This document shows, in pieces, positions 7,791 to 15,609 of a stretch of 24,916 nt of DNA (within the stretch, counting starts at the first letter, position 1; every line of letters begins with the position of its first letter). This DNA comes from JAAZBW01 sp035647855 (lineage in GTDB: Bacteria > Actinomycetota > Actinomycetes > Actinomycetales > Actinomycetaceae), in contig DASRMP010000015.1 in NCBI GenBank assembly GCA_035647855.1, positions 1 to 24,916 on the forward strand, in the 5' to 3' direction. The notes beneath the pieces are model-generated. The model saw nothing but the letters and a program-made list of their open reading frames with translations. It was not told where the DNA came from and searched no databases. A program made the translations under genes and the position numbers.

Positions 7791-8732
7791 ATGGCAGAAA
7801 TTCCCGCCGCCGCACAACCGCTGGTGGACATGAAAGCGAAGCACGACTATTTCGTGGGCATCGACTCCGATGGCTGCGCGATGGACGCGATGGACATCAA
7901 ACACCTCGAGTGCTTCACCCCCGCATACATCCTCGCCTGGGACCTGCAGCCGATCTCGACCCTCGCCCGCGAGACGGCCATGTTCGTGAACCTCGGCTCG
8001 ATCACTCGTGGCCTGAACCGCTGGCTGGCGCTCCGTCAGCTGCTGGACCTGCTCCGCGACCGCGCTGAGGTTGCCGAGCGCGATGTGGTCATCCCGGACT
8101 ACCCCGAGCTGACCGACTTCATCGACTCCAAGTACCCGCTCTCGGACAAGGGCCTGGCGGAATGGGCGGCGGAGAACCCGTCCGAGACCGCTGAGCGCAT
8201 GATCCGCTGGGGCAACAACGTCAATGACCGCATCGCCGAGATGGTGCACAACGCCGGACCGTTCCCCGGCGTGAAGGCAGCCATCCAGGCCATGGACGGC
8301 AAGGTGGACCAGATCGTCGTCTCCGCCACGCCGGTGCACTCGCTCGAGCGTGAGTGGGCCGAGCACGGTCTCGCCCAGTACATGGGCGTGATTGCCGGCC
8401 AGGAGATGGGCGGCAAGGCTCAGCACGTGCGTTGGGGGGCCAAGGGCAAGTACCCCAGCAACGAGCACATCATGCTCGTCGGCGACGCCCCGGGTGACCG
8501 CGACGCCGCAGCCAAGGAAGGCGTTCTCTACTACCCGATCCTCCCGGGCAAGGAGAAGTTCTCCTGGAAGCGCTTCAAGGACGAGGCCCTCGGCAAGTTC
8601 CTCGACGGCACCTTCGCGGGTGACTACCAGCAGATGCTCATCGACGAGTTCACGGCGATGCTTCCGGACGAGGTTCCGTGGGAGACCGTGTCCGGCAACA
8701 AGAAGCTCACGATGCCGAAGGTCAAGAGCTGA
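7791..8732 (+). CDS. HAD-superfamily hydrolase (phosphatase-like)
   Basis: Predicted cytoplasmic phosphatase of 313 residues. Motif I is GIDSDGCAMD with nucleophile Asp25 and acid-base Asp27. Motif II is VVSATP, motif III probably the lysine in AKGKYP, and motif IV is GDAPGDRDAA (Asp232, Asp236). A long helical cap (about residues 40-150) lies between motifs I and II. The start at ATG 7791 has GAAAGGG at 7778-7784 with six-base spacing; in-frame upstream starts at 7674 and 7773 lack this and would run through the palindrome. The motif set is complete, so it should be active, probably on a phosphosugar given the GH3 gene upstream. The exact substrate is not visible. Confidence 0.82.
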   Translation: MAEIPAAAQPLVDMKAKHDYFVGIDSDGCAMDAMDIKHLECFTPAYILAWDLQPISTLARETAMFVNLGSITRGLNRWLALRQLLDLLRDRAEVAERDVVIPDYPELTDFIDSKYPLSDKGLAEWAAENPSETAERMIRWGNNVNDRIAEMVHNAGPFPGVKAAIQAMDGKVDQIVVSATPVHSLEREWAEHGLAQYMGVIAGQEMGGKAQHVRWGAKGKYPSNEHIMLVGDAPGDRDAAAKEGVLYYPILPGKEKFSWKRFKDEALGKFLDGTFAGDYQQMLIDEFTAMLPDEVPWETVSGNKKLTMPKVKS

Positions 8733-8804
8733 TCTTCCACCCGGCCCGCTGACCTCCTCCGCCGGTCACGCGGCCGCACCGGCCTAATGACGGCCGAACG
8801 GTTT

Positions 8805-8845
8805 GCCGCGCCCGCCCGCCTCTGATTGAGGCGGGCGGGCGCGGC
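8805..8845 (+). terminator. GC-rich hairpin terminator after the HAD gene
   Basis: An 18-bp perfect stem, GCCGCGCCCGCCCGCCTC (8805-8822) with 8828-8845, closes on the five-base loop TGATT. A weakly T-containing tail (GAATCCGTTTCC) follows. It is 73 bp past the HAD stop and upstream of the promoter for the next gene, as expected for a terminator. Confidence 0.8.
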
Positions 8846-8892
8846 GAATCCGTTTCCGGCAAGTCTTCGGCCGGCAATGTGACCCGCGCCAC

Positions 8893-8921
8893 TGGTTAAT
8901 CGATTCAGTAAGTGCCATAAT
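8893..8921 (+). promoter_or_regulatory. Candidate promoter for a leaderless transcript
   Basis: TGGTTA (8893-8898), a 17-base spacer and CATAAT (8916-8921) lie so that transcription would begin at or next to the ATG at 8928. No SD precedes that ATG. Leaderless mRNAs are common in actinobacteria. The -10 box matches five of six consensus bases; the -35 is weak. Confidence 0.5.
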
Positions 8922-8927
8922 CGCTAC

Positions 8928-9443
8928 ATGACTGGAAACGAATTCACTGCGGACCGCCGGTCCGGGGTCGACCGCAATCCCCTGTGGGGCATGTCCGGTC
9001 CCTACCTCTTGACGGCGGCCATCGCCCTGCCGGTTCTCGCGTGGGGCGTGCCCCCGACCGGAGAACTGCTGTTGATCGTCGTCGGGGCGCTCTTGGCGAT
9101 CATCGGGCTGAACTACGCCACGACCACACTCCGCTACACGGATCGGGAGATCGTACAGACCCGGGCACTGGACCTCTTCTCCCGGAACAAGCCGAAGCCC
9201 GTCCGGCTCGACCGGCTGACCTCGGTCACGTACTGGGACCGGCGCGACCTCGAGCTTCGACTCGAAGACTCGGACGGGAACGTCGTCTACATCGACGTGT
9301 CCACACGTTGGCGAGGCGTGGGCGAATGGGGACCACTCATCCAGGCAGCCGCATTCCGCGCCAACATCCCGCTGGACAAGCGGATCAACGAGATTCTGAT
9401 CCGCGGGCACGGCCGCTGGCTCCCGGTCGCCGACTCAGAGTAG
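8928..9443 (+). CDS. Small membrane protein with PH-like soluble domain, function unknown
   Basis: 171 residues. Two adjoining hydrophobic segments (about residues 24-42 and 46-64) are joined by a short Pro/Gly turn. A soluble region of mostly beta pattern follows (LRYTDREIVQTRALDLF, PVRLDRLTSVTYWDRRDLELRLEDSDGNVVYIDVS). This layout matches bacterial PH-like membrane proteins. No catalytic motif is visible. The first codon is ATG 8928 without SD, probably leaderless. It is monocistronic: a terminator lies upstream and the convergent por operon ends 19 bp downstream. The family assignment is by pattern only. Confidence 0.7.
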   Translation: MTGNEFTADRRSGVDRNPLWGMSGPYLLTAAIALPVLAWGVPPTGELLLIVVGALLAIIGLNYATTTLRYTDREIVQTRALDLFSRNKPKPVRLDRLTSVTYWDRRDLELRLEDSDGNVVYIDVSTRWRGVGEWGPLIQAAAFRANIPLDKRINEILIRGHGRWLPVADSE

Positions 9444-9462
9444 ACCGGCTCCGTCCGGCTCT

Positions 9463-11079
9463 CTACTCCTCTTCGGGGATCATCTCGATTGCACCGCACG
9501 GGCATTCCTCGGCGCAGAGTGAGCAGCCCTTGCAGTAGTCGTAGTTGAACTCGTACTTGCCGGGTTCGAACTTGATGACCGCGTTGTCAGGGCAGACGCC
9601 GAAGCAGTTGTCGCAGCCGAAGCAGTTGCCGCAGCTCATGCAGCGGCGTGCCTCGAACTTCGCGGACTCCTCGTCCAGTCCCGCCACGACCTCGTCGAAC
9701 GTCGAGGCCCTCCTCGCGCCCTCGAGCCGCTCACGGTACTGGCGCGGAGCATCCGCGTAGTACCAGGTGTTGAGCTTCTCGAACGTGGCGAGCGGCCTCT
9801 TCGGCGCGGGCACGTACGGATCGTCCCGCAGGTAGCCGTCGATGTACCGGGCGGCCTTCTTGCCATGCCCGACGGCGACAGTCACCGTGCGCTCGGACGG
9901 CACCATGTCTCCGCCCGCGAACACACCCTTGCGGCCGGTCATCATGCTCGGATCGACGGAGACGACGCCGTCGACGATATCGATCTGCGGATCGTTCTCG
10001 ATCAGCGAGAGGTCCGCCTCCTGACCGAGCGCCAGCACGAGCGAATCCGCCTCGAGCTCCTCGTACGCGCCGGTGGGCTGCGGGAATCCGGTCTCGTCGA
10101 GTTCCATCTTCTCGACCATCATCCTGCCCTCGTCCACGTGCTTGATCGTGGACAGCCAGCGCATCATGATGCCCTCTTCCTCGGCCTCCTGAACCTCGGA
10201 GTCGTGCGCGGGCATGCGGTCGCGCGTGCGGCGGTAGACGATGATCGCCTCCTCGGCACCGAGTCGCTTGGCGGTGCGGGCGGCGTCGATGGCAGTGTTG
10301 CCGCCACCGTAGATGACCACGCGGCGGCCGAGCATCGGCGCTTCGCCGGTCTCCATGTCACGCAGCATCTCCACCGCGTCCATGATCTTCGCGGACTCAC
10401 CGGCGGGAATGTAGGCGCGCTTGCCGATGTGTGCTCCGACTGCGAGGAACACGGCATCGAACTGCTCCGCGGCCTCCTCGAGCGACTCGACCCTGGAGTT
10501 GAGTTCCACGGTCACGCCCATGTCCGTGATCCGCTTCATCTCGGCGTCGAGAATCTCGCGCGGCAGGCGGTACGAGGGGATACCGAACCGCATCATCCCG
10601 CCGATCATCGGGCCGGCCTCGCGCACGGTCACGGCGTGACCGAGACGGCGGAGGTGATAGGCGGAGGACATGCCGGACGGCCCCGCACCCACGATGAGCA
10701 CATGCTTCCCGGACTCCACCGCGGGCAGATCGAACGTCCAGCCCTCCTCGATGGCCTTGTCTCCCAGGAAACGCTCCACCGAGTTGATGCCGACCGATTC
10801 GTCGAGTTCCCCGCGGTTGCACGCGGTCTCGCACGGGTGATAGCAGACTCGCCCCATGATCGCAGGGAACGGGTTGTTGGTGACGAGGGAACGCCAGGCG
10901 CCCTCGTAGTCGCCCTCCTCGGCGCGGTACAGCCAGCCCTGAACGTCCTCACCCGCGGGGCACGCGTTGTTGCACGGCGGCAGGTTGGAGATGTATATGG
11001 GCCGCTCCGTGCGCCACGAACCGGTTCGGTTCGCCAGCGAGGAGCCGACATCGAGTGTGATTGCGAACGGCTTGGTCAC
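9463..11079 (-). CDS. NAD(P)/FAD oxidoreductase (GltD-like) fused to a 2[4Fe-4S] ferredoxin domain, Por-associated
   Basis: 538 residues in three parts. The N-terminus is a GltD-type Fe-S domain with Cys36 and Cys40 (CNNACPAG) and a later CYHPCETACNR. Then comes a two-dinucleotide-fold flavoprotein core with VLIVGAGPSGMSSA for FAD and VVIYGGGNTAIDAAR for NAD(P)H. The last ~65 residues carry two CxxCxxCxxxCP clusters (CFGCDNCFGVCP and CKGCSLCAEECP). The operon has no separate PorD, so this tail probably replaces it, and the flavoprotein part would pass electrons between the ferredoxin clusters and NAD(P). The start is GTG 11079, overlapping the porB stop as GTGA, with AAAGGA eight bases upstream. 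The longer frame upstream is porB read out of phase. Confidence 0.88.
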   Translation of the reverse strand: MTKPFAITLDVGSSLANRTGSWRTERPIYISNLPPCNNACPAGEDVQGWLYRAEEGDYEGAWRSLVTNNPFPAIMGRVCYHPCETACNRGELDESVGINSVERFLGDKAIEEGWTFDLPAVESGKHVLIVGAGPSGMSSAYHLRRLGHAVTVREAGPMIGGMMRFGIPSYRLPREILDAEMKRITDMGVTVELNSRVESLEEAAEQFDAVFLAVGAHIGKRAYIPAGESAKIMDAVEMLRDMETGEAPMLGRRVVIYGGGNTAIDAARTAKRLGAEEAIIVYRRTRDRMPAHDSEVQEAEEEGIMMRWLSTIKHVDEGRMMVEKMELDETGFPQPTGAYEELEADSLVLALGQEADLSLIENDPQIDIVDGVVSVDPSMMTGRKGVFAGGDMVPSERTVTVAVGHGKKAARYIDGYLRDDPYVPAPKRPLATFEKLNTWYYADAPRQYRERLEGARRASTFDEVVAGLDEESAKFEARRCMSCGNCFGCDNCFGVCPDNAVIKFEPGKYEFNYDYCKGCSLCAEECPCGAIEMIPEEE

Positions 11080-12233
11080 TTGAGGCTTCCTTTCTGGCCG
11101 TGCCCGGAGGCGGCGGCCATTGCTGCGGCCGCTCCGGTGTCGGCGCCCTCGGGCCTCTCGCCGGTCGGACCTGACGGAAGTGCGTACGCGCCTGCAGGGG
11201 TGCGGGGCAGCCAGTCGCCGTCGTCGCCGACGAGCAGGTCGTAGCGCGCGATGTTGCGGTCGGCCATTGCCTGGAGATTGTCGATGACCTCCTGCCGGCG
11301 CGGATTGAACAGGTGCGCGAAACGCTGCTGCGGACGGAGGTAGTCCTCGACCGGCACTTGTTTGCGGATCTTCGTCGACGACGTGACCACGCCGTTCTCG
11401 GCCTCGTAGACGGGGAACAGGCCACTCTGGGTGGCGAGGCGGGCGACCTGAACGGTCGCTCCGGAGGCGGTGCCCCAGCCGAGTGGGCATGGCACGAGGA
11501 CGTGCAGGTAGCGCGCCCCACGCATGCTCATCGCCTTCGTGACCTTGTACTCGAGATCCCGGAGGTCGGCGATCGTGGCGGTGGCGACGTACGGCAGGTC
11601 GTGCGCCATCGCGATGCGAGGCACGTCCTTGCCCTGCCCGAACACGTTGCCGGGATTCTGCCCGACTGCCTGGGTGGTCGCGGTGCGGGCCGCGGGCGGA
11701 GTGGCGCCGGAGCGCTGGACACCCGTGTTCATGTACGCCTCGTTGTCGTAGCAGACGTACAGCACGTCGTCATTGCGTTCGAACATGCCGGAGAGGACGC
11801 CGAACCCGATGTCCACGGTGCCGCCGTCGCCGCCCTGTGCGAGAACTCGGGTCTCGGTGTCACCGCGGGCGCGGAGCGCGGCCGCGACACCGGTCGCGAC
11901 GGCGGGTGCGTTGCCGAAGAGCGAGTGCAGCCACGGGAGCTGCCAACTCGTCTCGGGGTAGGGGGTGGAGAACACTTCGAGGCAGCCGGTCGCGTTGACG
12001 GCGAGCAGTTTTCCCTTGGCGGCCGCGAGCGCCGCGTCGACCACATAGCGTGCGCCCAGCGCCTCACCGCAACCCTGGCAGGCGCGGTGACCGGACGTCA
12101 GGGCGTTCGGGCGGTCGGCATCGGACTGGAAGGACAGCAGCTCGAGCGGGACGAGCCGATTGCCCACCGCGAACGATCCGACCTGGTAGAACTTGCGCCG
12201 ATTCTCGTTGATCGGTGCGGTCATCTGAGACAT
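11076..12233 (-). CDS. porB: Pyruvate:ferredoxin oxidoreductase, beta (TPP-binding) subunit
   Basis: 385 residues. It binds thiamine diphosphate and the proximal [4Fe-4S] cluster: GHRACQGCGEA supplies Cys52 and Cys55, NATGCLEV and LVPCPLGWG the remaining cysteines. The TPP/Mg motif is GDGGTVDIGFG with YDNEAYMNTGVQRS. SWQLPWLHSLFGNAPAVATG matches PorB rather than 2-oxoglutarate subunits, supporting pyruvate. The C-terminal ~40 residues are an unusual Gly/Ala-rich tail that may be dispensable. ATG 12233 has GGAG six bases upstream and follows porA by 21 bp; its end overlaps the next gene by four bases (GTGA), implying translational coupling. Confidence 0.93.
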   Translation of the reverse strand: MSQMTAPINENRRKFYQVGSFAVGNRLVPLELLSFQSDADRPNALTSGHRACQGCGEALGARYVVDAALAAAKGKLLAVNATGCLEVFSTPYPETSWQLPWLHSLFGNAPAVATGVAAALRARGDTETRVLAQGGDGGTVDIGFGVLSGMFERNDDVLYVCYDNEAYMNTGVQRSGATPPAARTATTQAVGQNPGNVFGQGKDVPRIAMAHDLPYVATATIADLRDLEYKVTKAMSMRGARYLHVLVPCPLGWGTASGATVQVARLATQSGLFPVYEAENGVVTSSTKIRKQVPVEDYLRPQQRFAHLFNPRRQEVIDNLQAMADRNIARYDLLVGDDGDWLPRTPAGAYALPSGPTGERPEGADTGAAAAMAAASGHGQKGSLK

Positions 12234-12254
12234 GTACTTCTCCTGGTCCTCCGG

Positions 12255-13547
12255 TCAGTGCGCAGTTGCGCGGGCAATGCCCACGTCCCGGATGATGTTC
12301 TCGGCGATCGGGCCCGAGCGGCGCGTGGCCGCCTCGCGCTCGATCTCCCTGGCGACGAGATCCTTGTCCAGGTCGAGGAAGTGCAGGTCCTCGAGTTCGT
12401 CCCTCGCGGCCTCGTCAAGCATGCGGTTCAGCGACACCTTCGTGATGTTGCGGCCTCCGAGGCCGGCGATCACTGTGTAGTTGGGCGTCTCGGGCAGGCC
12501 GCGCAGCGCACGGCGGCACTCCGAGGAGACAATTCCGCCGAGTCCGACCGAGAACGCCTTCTCGATGGTGAGCCAGCGCTTGGCGTTCTGGAGCACCTCA
12601 CGAATCGCGTCGAACGGGAACGGGCGGTAGGAGGTGATCCCGAGGACGCCGATCTTCTCGCCGCTCTTCCGGCGTTCGTCGACCACGTCCTTGATCGTGC
12701 CGAGGACCGAGCCGAGGGCGACCACGATCGTCTCGGCGTCGTCGCACTTGTAGGGGCGGACGAGGCCACCGGCCTCGCGGCCGAAGTGCTCCTTGTAGGA
12801 CGCCGCCACCTCGGGAATGAGCTTGAGCGCCTCGAGCTGCTTGTGGTGGGCGAGGTACTTGACCTCGGTGAACGCCTCCGGGCCCACCATGGCACCGATC
12901 GAGACCGGGTCCTGCGGATCGAGGACCTGGCGGGGCTCGTACGGCGGCAGCCAGCCGTCCACCTGCTCCGTGGTGGGGATCACCACCGGCTCCACGGCAT
13001 GCGTGAGCACGAATCCATCCATGCAGACCATCACCGGAAGGGAGAGCTCCTCCGCGATGCGGAACGCCTGGACGTGCAGGTCCGTGGCCTCCTGATTGTC
13101 CTCCGCGAACAGTTGGAGCCAGCCCGAGTCACGTTGGGACATCGAGTCCGAGTGGTCGTTCCAGATGTTGATCGGCCCGCCGATGGCGCGGTTCGCCACG
13201 GTCATCACGATGGGAAGCCCCATGCCCGAGGCGTTGTACACGGCCTCGACCATGTAGAGCAGACCCTGCGAGGCGGTCGCGGTGTAGGAGCGGGCGCCGG
13301 TGGCCGATGAACCGATCACGGCGGACATCGCAGAGAACTCGCTCTCCACGTTCACGTACTCGCAGTTGGGGAGGTCACCGCGCTTCACGATGGCGGACAA
13401 TCCCTCGACGATGTGCGTCTGGGGGGAGATGGGATAGGCGGCGATCACGTTCGGGCGGCACGCGGCGATGGCACGTGCGACGGCGATCGAACCCTCGACC
13501 TGTTCGAGCTTCTGCTCTGGCACGGCAGGCCTGCTGTGCTCAGACAT
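12255..13547 (-). CDS. porA: Pyruvate:ferredoxin oxidoreductase, alpha subunit
   Basis: 430 residues containing the pyrimidine-binding half of the TPP site and domain II. YPISPQT (residues 38-44), VESEFSAMSAVIGSSATGAR and TATASQGLLYM are typical. ANRAIGGPINIWNDHSDSMSQRDSGW is close to the PorA substrate-proximal stretch and favours pyruvate over other 2-oxoacids. ATG 13547 has AAGGAG seven bases upstream and overlaps the gamma-subunit gene by eight bases. The length is slightly above usual because of an extra N-terminal segment and an extended C-terminal helical region (about residues 390-430). With porG and porB it makes the catalytic core for pyruvate + CoA to acetyl-CoA + CO2 + reduced ferredoxin. 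Confidence 0.94.
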   Translation of the reverse strand: MSEHSRPAVPEQKLEQVEGSIAVARAIAACRPNVIAAYPISPQTHIVEGLSAIVKRGDLPNCEYVNVESEFSAMSAVIGSSATGARSYTATASQGLLYMVEAVYNASGMGLPIVMTVANRAIGGPINIWNDHSDSMSQRDSGWLQLFAEDNQEATDLHVQAFRIAEELSLPVMVCMDGFVLTHAVEPVVIPTTEQVDGWLPPYEPRQVLDPQDPVSIGAMVGPEAFTEVKYLAHHKQLEALKLIPEVAASYKEHFGREAGGLVRPYKCDDAETIVVALGSVLGTIKDVVDERRKSGEKIGVLGITSYRPFPFDAIREVLQNAKRWLTIEKAFSVGLGGIVSSECRRALRGLPETPNYTVIAGLGGRNITKVSLNRMLDEAARDELEDLHFLDLDKDLVAREIEREAATRRSGPIAENIIRDVGIARATAH

Positions 13548-14121
13548 TGACGTGCTCCTTCAATCTCTCGGTGACCATCTCGTAGGCGCGGTTGGCCGCC
13601 GCGATGTTTCCCTCGGCGATCTTGCCCGAGAACTTGCGGTTGAGACCGCTCACCACGTCCTTGATGCCGAACCTTCGCGTCAGGGCGGCGAGTCCGCCGA
13701 GAAGCACCGCGTTCGGGAGGGGACGGCCGATGTATTCTCTGGCGATATCGCTTGCCGGGAATGTCATGACGCGACCCGCCGGGCGGCCTTCGAGGAGATC
13801 CGTGAGCTCGAGCTCCTCGATGGTCTTCCTGGAATTGATGAGTACGTAGCCGTCAGGCTTCAGGCCACCGAAGACGTCCACCTGGTGCAGGAGAGTCGCG
13901 TCCTGCACGATCACGGCATCGGGGTTGAGGATCGGCTCGCGAGTGCGGATCGGATCCTCTGAGACGCGGCAGTACGCGACGACTGGCGCTCCCGTTCGCT
14001 CCGACCCGAAAGATGGAAATGCCTGGGCGTAGCGGCCCTTCTCGAAAGCGGCGTTCGACAGCAACTCTGCCGCCGTCACCACTCCCTGACCGCCACGTCC
14101 GTGAATTCGGACCTCGAACAT
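13540..14121 (-). CDS. porG: Pyruvate:ferredoxin oxidoreductase, gamma subunit
   Basis: 193 residues, the standard gamma length. MFEVRIHGRGGQGVVTAAELL, PSFGSERTGAPVVAYCR and PNAVLLGGLAAL are hallmark gamma motifs. The reading frame continues upstream to 14382, but homology begins exactly at ATG 14121, so I start there. There is no SD. TACCTT six bases upstream fits a TAnnnT -10 box, so a leaderless transcript is plausible, although I found no matching -35. It is the first gene of the por operon; its last eight bases overlap porA. Confidence 0.92.
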   Translation of the reverse strand: MFEVRIHGRGGQGVVTAAELLSNAAFEKGRYAQAFPSFGSERTGAPVVAYCRVSEDPIRTREPILNPDAVIVQDATLLHQVDVFGGLKPDGYVLINSRKTIEELELTDLLEGRPAGRVMTFPASDIAREYIGRPLPNAVLLGGLAALTRRFGIKDVVSGLNRKFSGKIAEGNIAAANRAYEMVTERLKEHVNV

Positions 14122-14178
14122 AGGACCAAGGTAACCCGCCGGGAGGGGGCAAAGATGGGACATGAGTCCCTGCGCTGG

Positions 14179-14237
14179 GGGGCTTGCCACGTTTGACAAG
14201 CCCCTGATCAGAACGTGGACGGTTGGGGGCCGTCCAC
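14179..14237. promoter_or_regulatory. Three overlapping inverted repeats between the por and CHAT operons
   Basis: Repeat A is a 26-bp dyad: GGGGCTTGCCA (14179-14189) with TGACAAGCCCC (14194-14204), one mismatch. Repeat B is CCACGTT (14187-14193) with AACGTGG (14212-14218). Repeat C is GTGGACGG (14215-14222) with CCGTCCAC (14230-14237). A overlaps B and B overlaps C, so only some can form at once. A perfect TTGACA lies inside A at 14193-14198, but no good -10 follows. They sit in the 261-bp divergent region, which otherwise shows nothing. Overlapping operators or an attenuator in the leader of either operon are possible. Confidence 0.5.
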
Positions 14238-14382
14238 ACGTCGAGAACCGATGACGCCGCGCCGGCGACGGCGCTCGCCGTTCGTTCTTGCCCCACGGAC
14301 CGAATGATCGCGGCTCGATTGCACCGTTACGCTTTCGGAGAGTCCGCCCGGAGGCCCGAGACCCGCTACCCAGGAGATGCAC

Positions 14383-15609
14383 GTGTCGCTCACTGGCACC
14401 ATGTCGATCACGAGGTCCGCTGACGGTGTCACTCTCACGCCCGACGGATGGTCACACTCCGGCACCCCCGACGCCTACGGGTATGTCAGCGTGCTCGGGG
14501 GCGGCCTGTACATGCCGGTCAGCTCGCCTGGCCTCCCCCGCGTCCATTTCGCCGACCCGGGCGAAGGCCTCTGGTGGGTGGGTGCGGCGTTCGGTGAGCC
14601 CGTCGCCGAGGCTCTGCGATCCGCCGTCGGCGACGACGGCGACGGCGACGCACCTCCCGCCGTCGTCGCCGACGTTGCGCTCACTCCGGCCGGCGCGTCC
14701 GCCTGCCGCGCGGCTGCCGGTGCGTGGCTGCACCGCTGGTGGCCCGCGGCGAACCCCGGCATCCCTGCGCTCGACGTGCCACTCCTCGAGATCGAACTCG
14801 CCCTCAACGCCTGGCAGGCCGAGGTCTGCCTCGGTAACACGGTGATTGCGGAGGCACTACTGTCCCGTAACCTTCCCCGTCTCACGGCGCTCTACGCCTC
14901 GATTGACTGGTCCGTCGCACCTGAACGGCTCCCCGCGCACGGCAGGACGATCGGGCTCGCCGCCCGCGCCGCCCTCGAGGTCTGCGATCCGTCGCGAGCC
15001 GATCTCGGCGAGTTGCGCGCTCTTCACGCCAAGGCCACCGACTCTCTCTGGGAACACGCCCTCGATGCCTGGGGCGGCGAAGCCTGGAGCGCCGCGGCCG
15101 CCGAACTGAGAGCCCCCGTGGCTCTCGCCGCCGGCAGTTCCGGCACGGACGAGCATCGAACGATCGCCGACTGGGCGCTGCTCTCCCCGCGCTCCGTCGC
15201 AGGCCGGGACGGCGACGTGCGCTGGTCCGAGACCATGGACCCCGATGGGAACGCTGTGGTGGGAGTCGTCGTCGACGCAGGCACGAGCCCGCGTGGGGCG
15301 TTGTGGGCACGGGTCCTCCACCCGGGCGACGACGAGCCCGCCGCGGTCATTCATCTCACCAGGGAGGGCAGTGCCTACCGGGGCACCTCGGAACCAATCG
15401 CGCTCGCCTCCGGGACGCGCGTTGAGGTATTCGACCCGATGTTCGACCGTGGGCCGCGCACCGACGGGACTGCAGCGGCCAGGGCATTGCGGACGCGGGT
15501 GCTGCGCGCGATCGACGATCGCCTCGCGGCTGCCGGCCGGCCGTTCGACGCCGACGAGCCCGCATCGCCGTTCCTCGCGGAACTCGCGGCCCGGGGAGCG
15601 CTGCCGTGA
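14383..15609 (+). CDS. Unknown protein, first gene of CHAT operon; distant paralogue of the fourth
   Basis: 408 residues, no family recognised, and no signal peptide or membrane segment. An N-terminal beta-rich region (about 10-60) is followed by an acidic low-complexity stretch (GDDGDGD), helical segments (134-220), and a second beta-rich region beginning DWALLSPRSVAGRDGDVRWSE near 262 and containing VEVFDPMF at 347. This order and these positions parallel the fourth gene of the operon (see findings). The start is GTG 14383: AGGAG at 14372-14376 touches the in-frame ATG at 14377 but stands six bases before the GTG. It ends in a four-base GTGA overlap with the CHAT gene, implying coupled translation. 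A regulatory or scaffold partner of the protease is inferred. Confidence 0.78.
   Translation: MSLTGTMSITRSADGVTLTPDGWSHSGTPDAYGYVSVLGGGLYMPVSSPGLPRVHFADPGEGLWWVGAAFGEPVAEALRSAVGDDGDGDAPPAVVADVALTPAGASACRAAAGAWLHRWWPAANPGIPALDVPLLEIELALNAWQAEVCLGNTVIAEALLSRNLPRLTALYASIDWSVAPERLPAHGRTIGLAARAALEVCDPSRADLGELRALHAKATDSLWEHALDAWGGEAWSAAAAELRAPVALAAGSSGTDEHRTIADWALLSPRSVAGRDGDVRWSETMDPDGNAVVGVVVDAGTSPRGALWARVLHPGDDEPAAVIHLTREGSAYRGTSEPIALASGTRVEVFDPMFDRGPRTDGTAAARALRTRVLRAIDDRLAAAGRPFDADEPASPFLAELAARGALP

Noticed and set aside
9865..11244. 459-codon plus-strand open frame
   Set aside because: Antisense to the Por-associated oxidoreductase; shadow of GC-rich coding.
11080..11490. N-terminal extension of the Por-associated oxidoreductase
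   Set aside because: This stretch is porB read in another frame (Arg/Pro-rich). The GTG at 11079 with SD and GTGA overlap is the supported start.
11313..13310. 665-codon plus-strand open frame
   Set aside because: Antisense to porA and porB, whose motifs are unmistakable. No family motif in the frame itself.
14122..14382. Upstream extension of porG
   Set aside because: Gamma-subunit homology starts exactly at ATG 14121; the extension covers the inverted-repeat region and is not protein-like.
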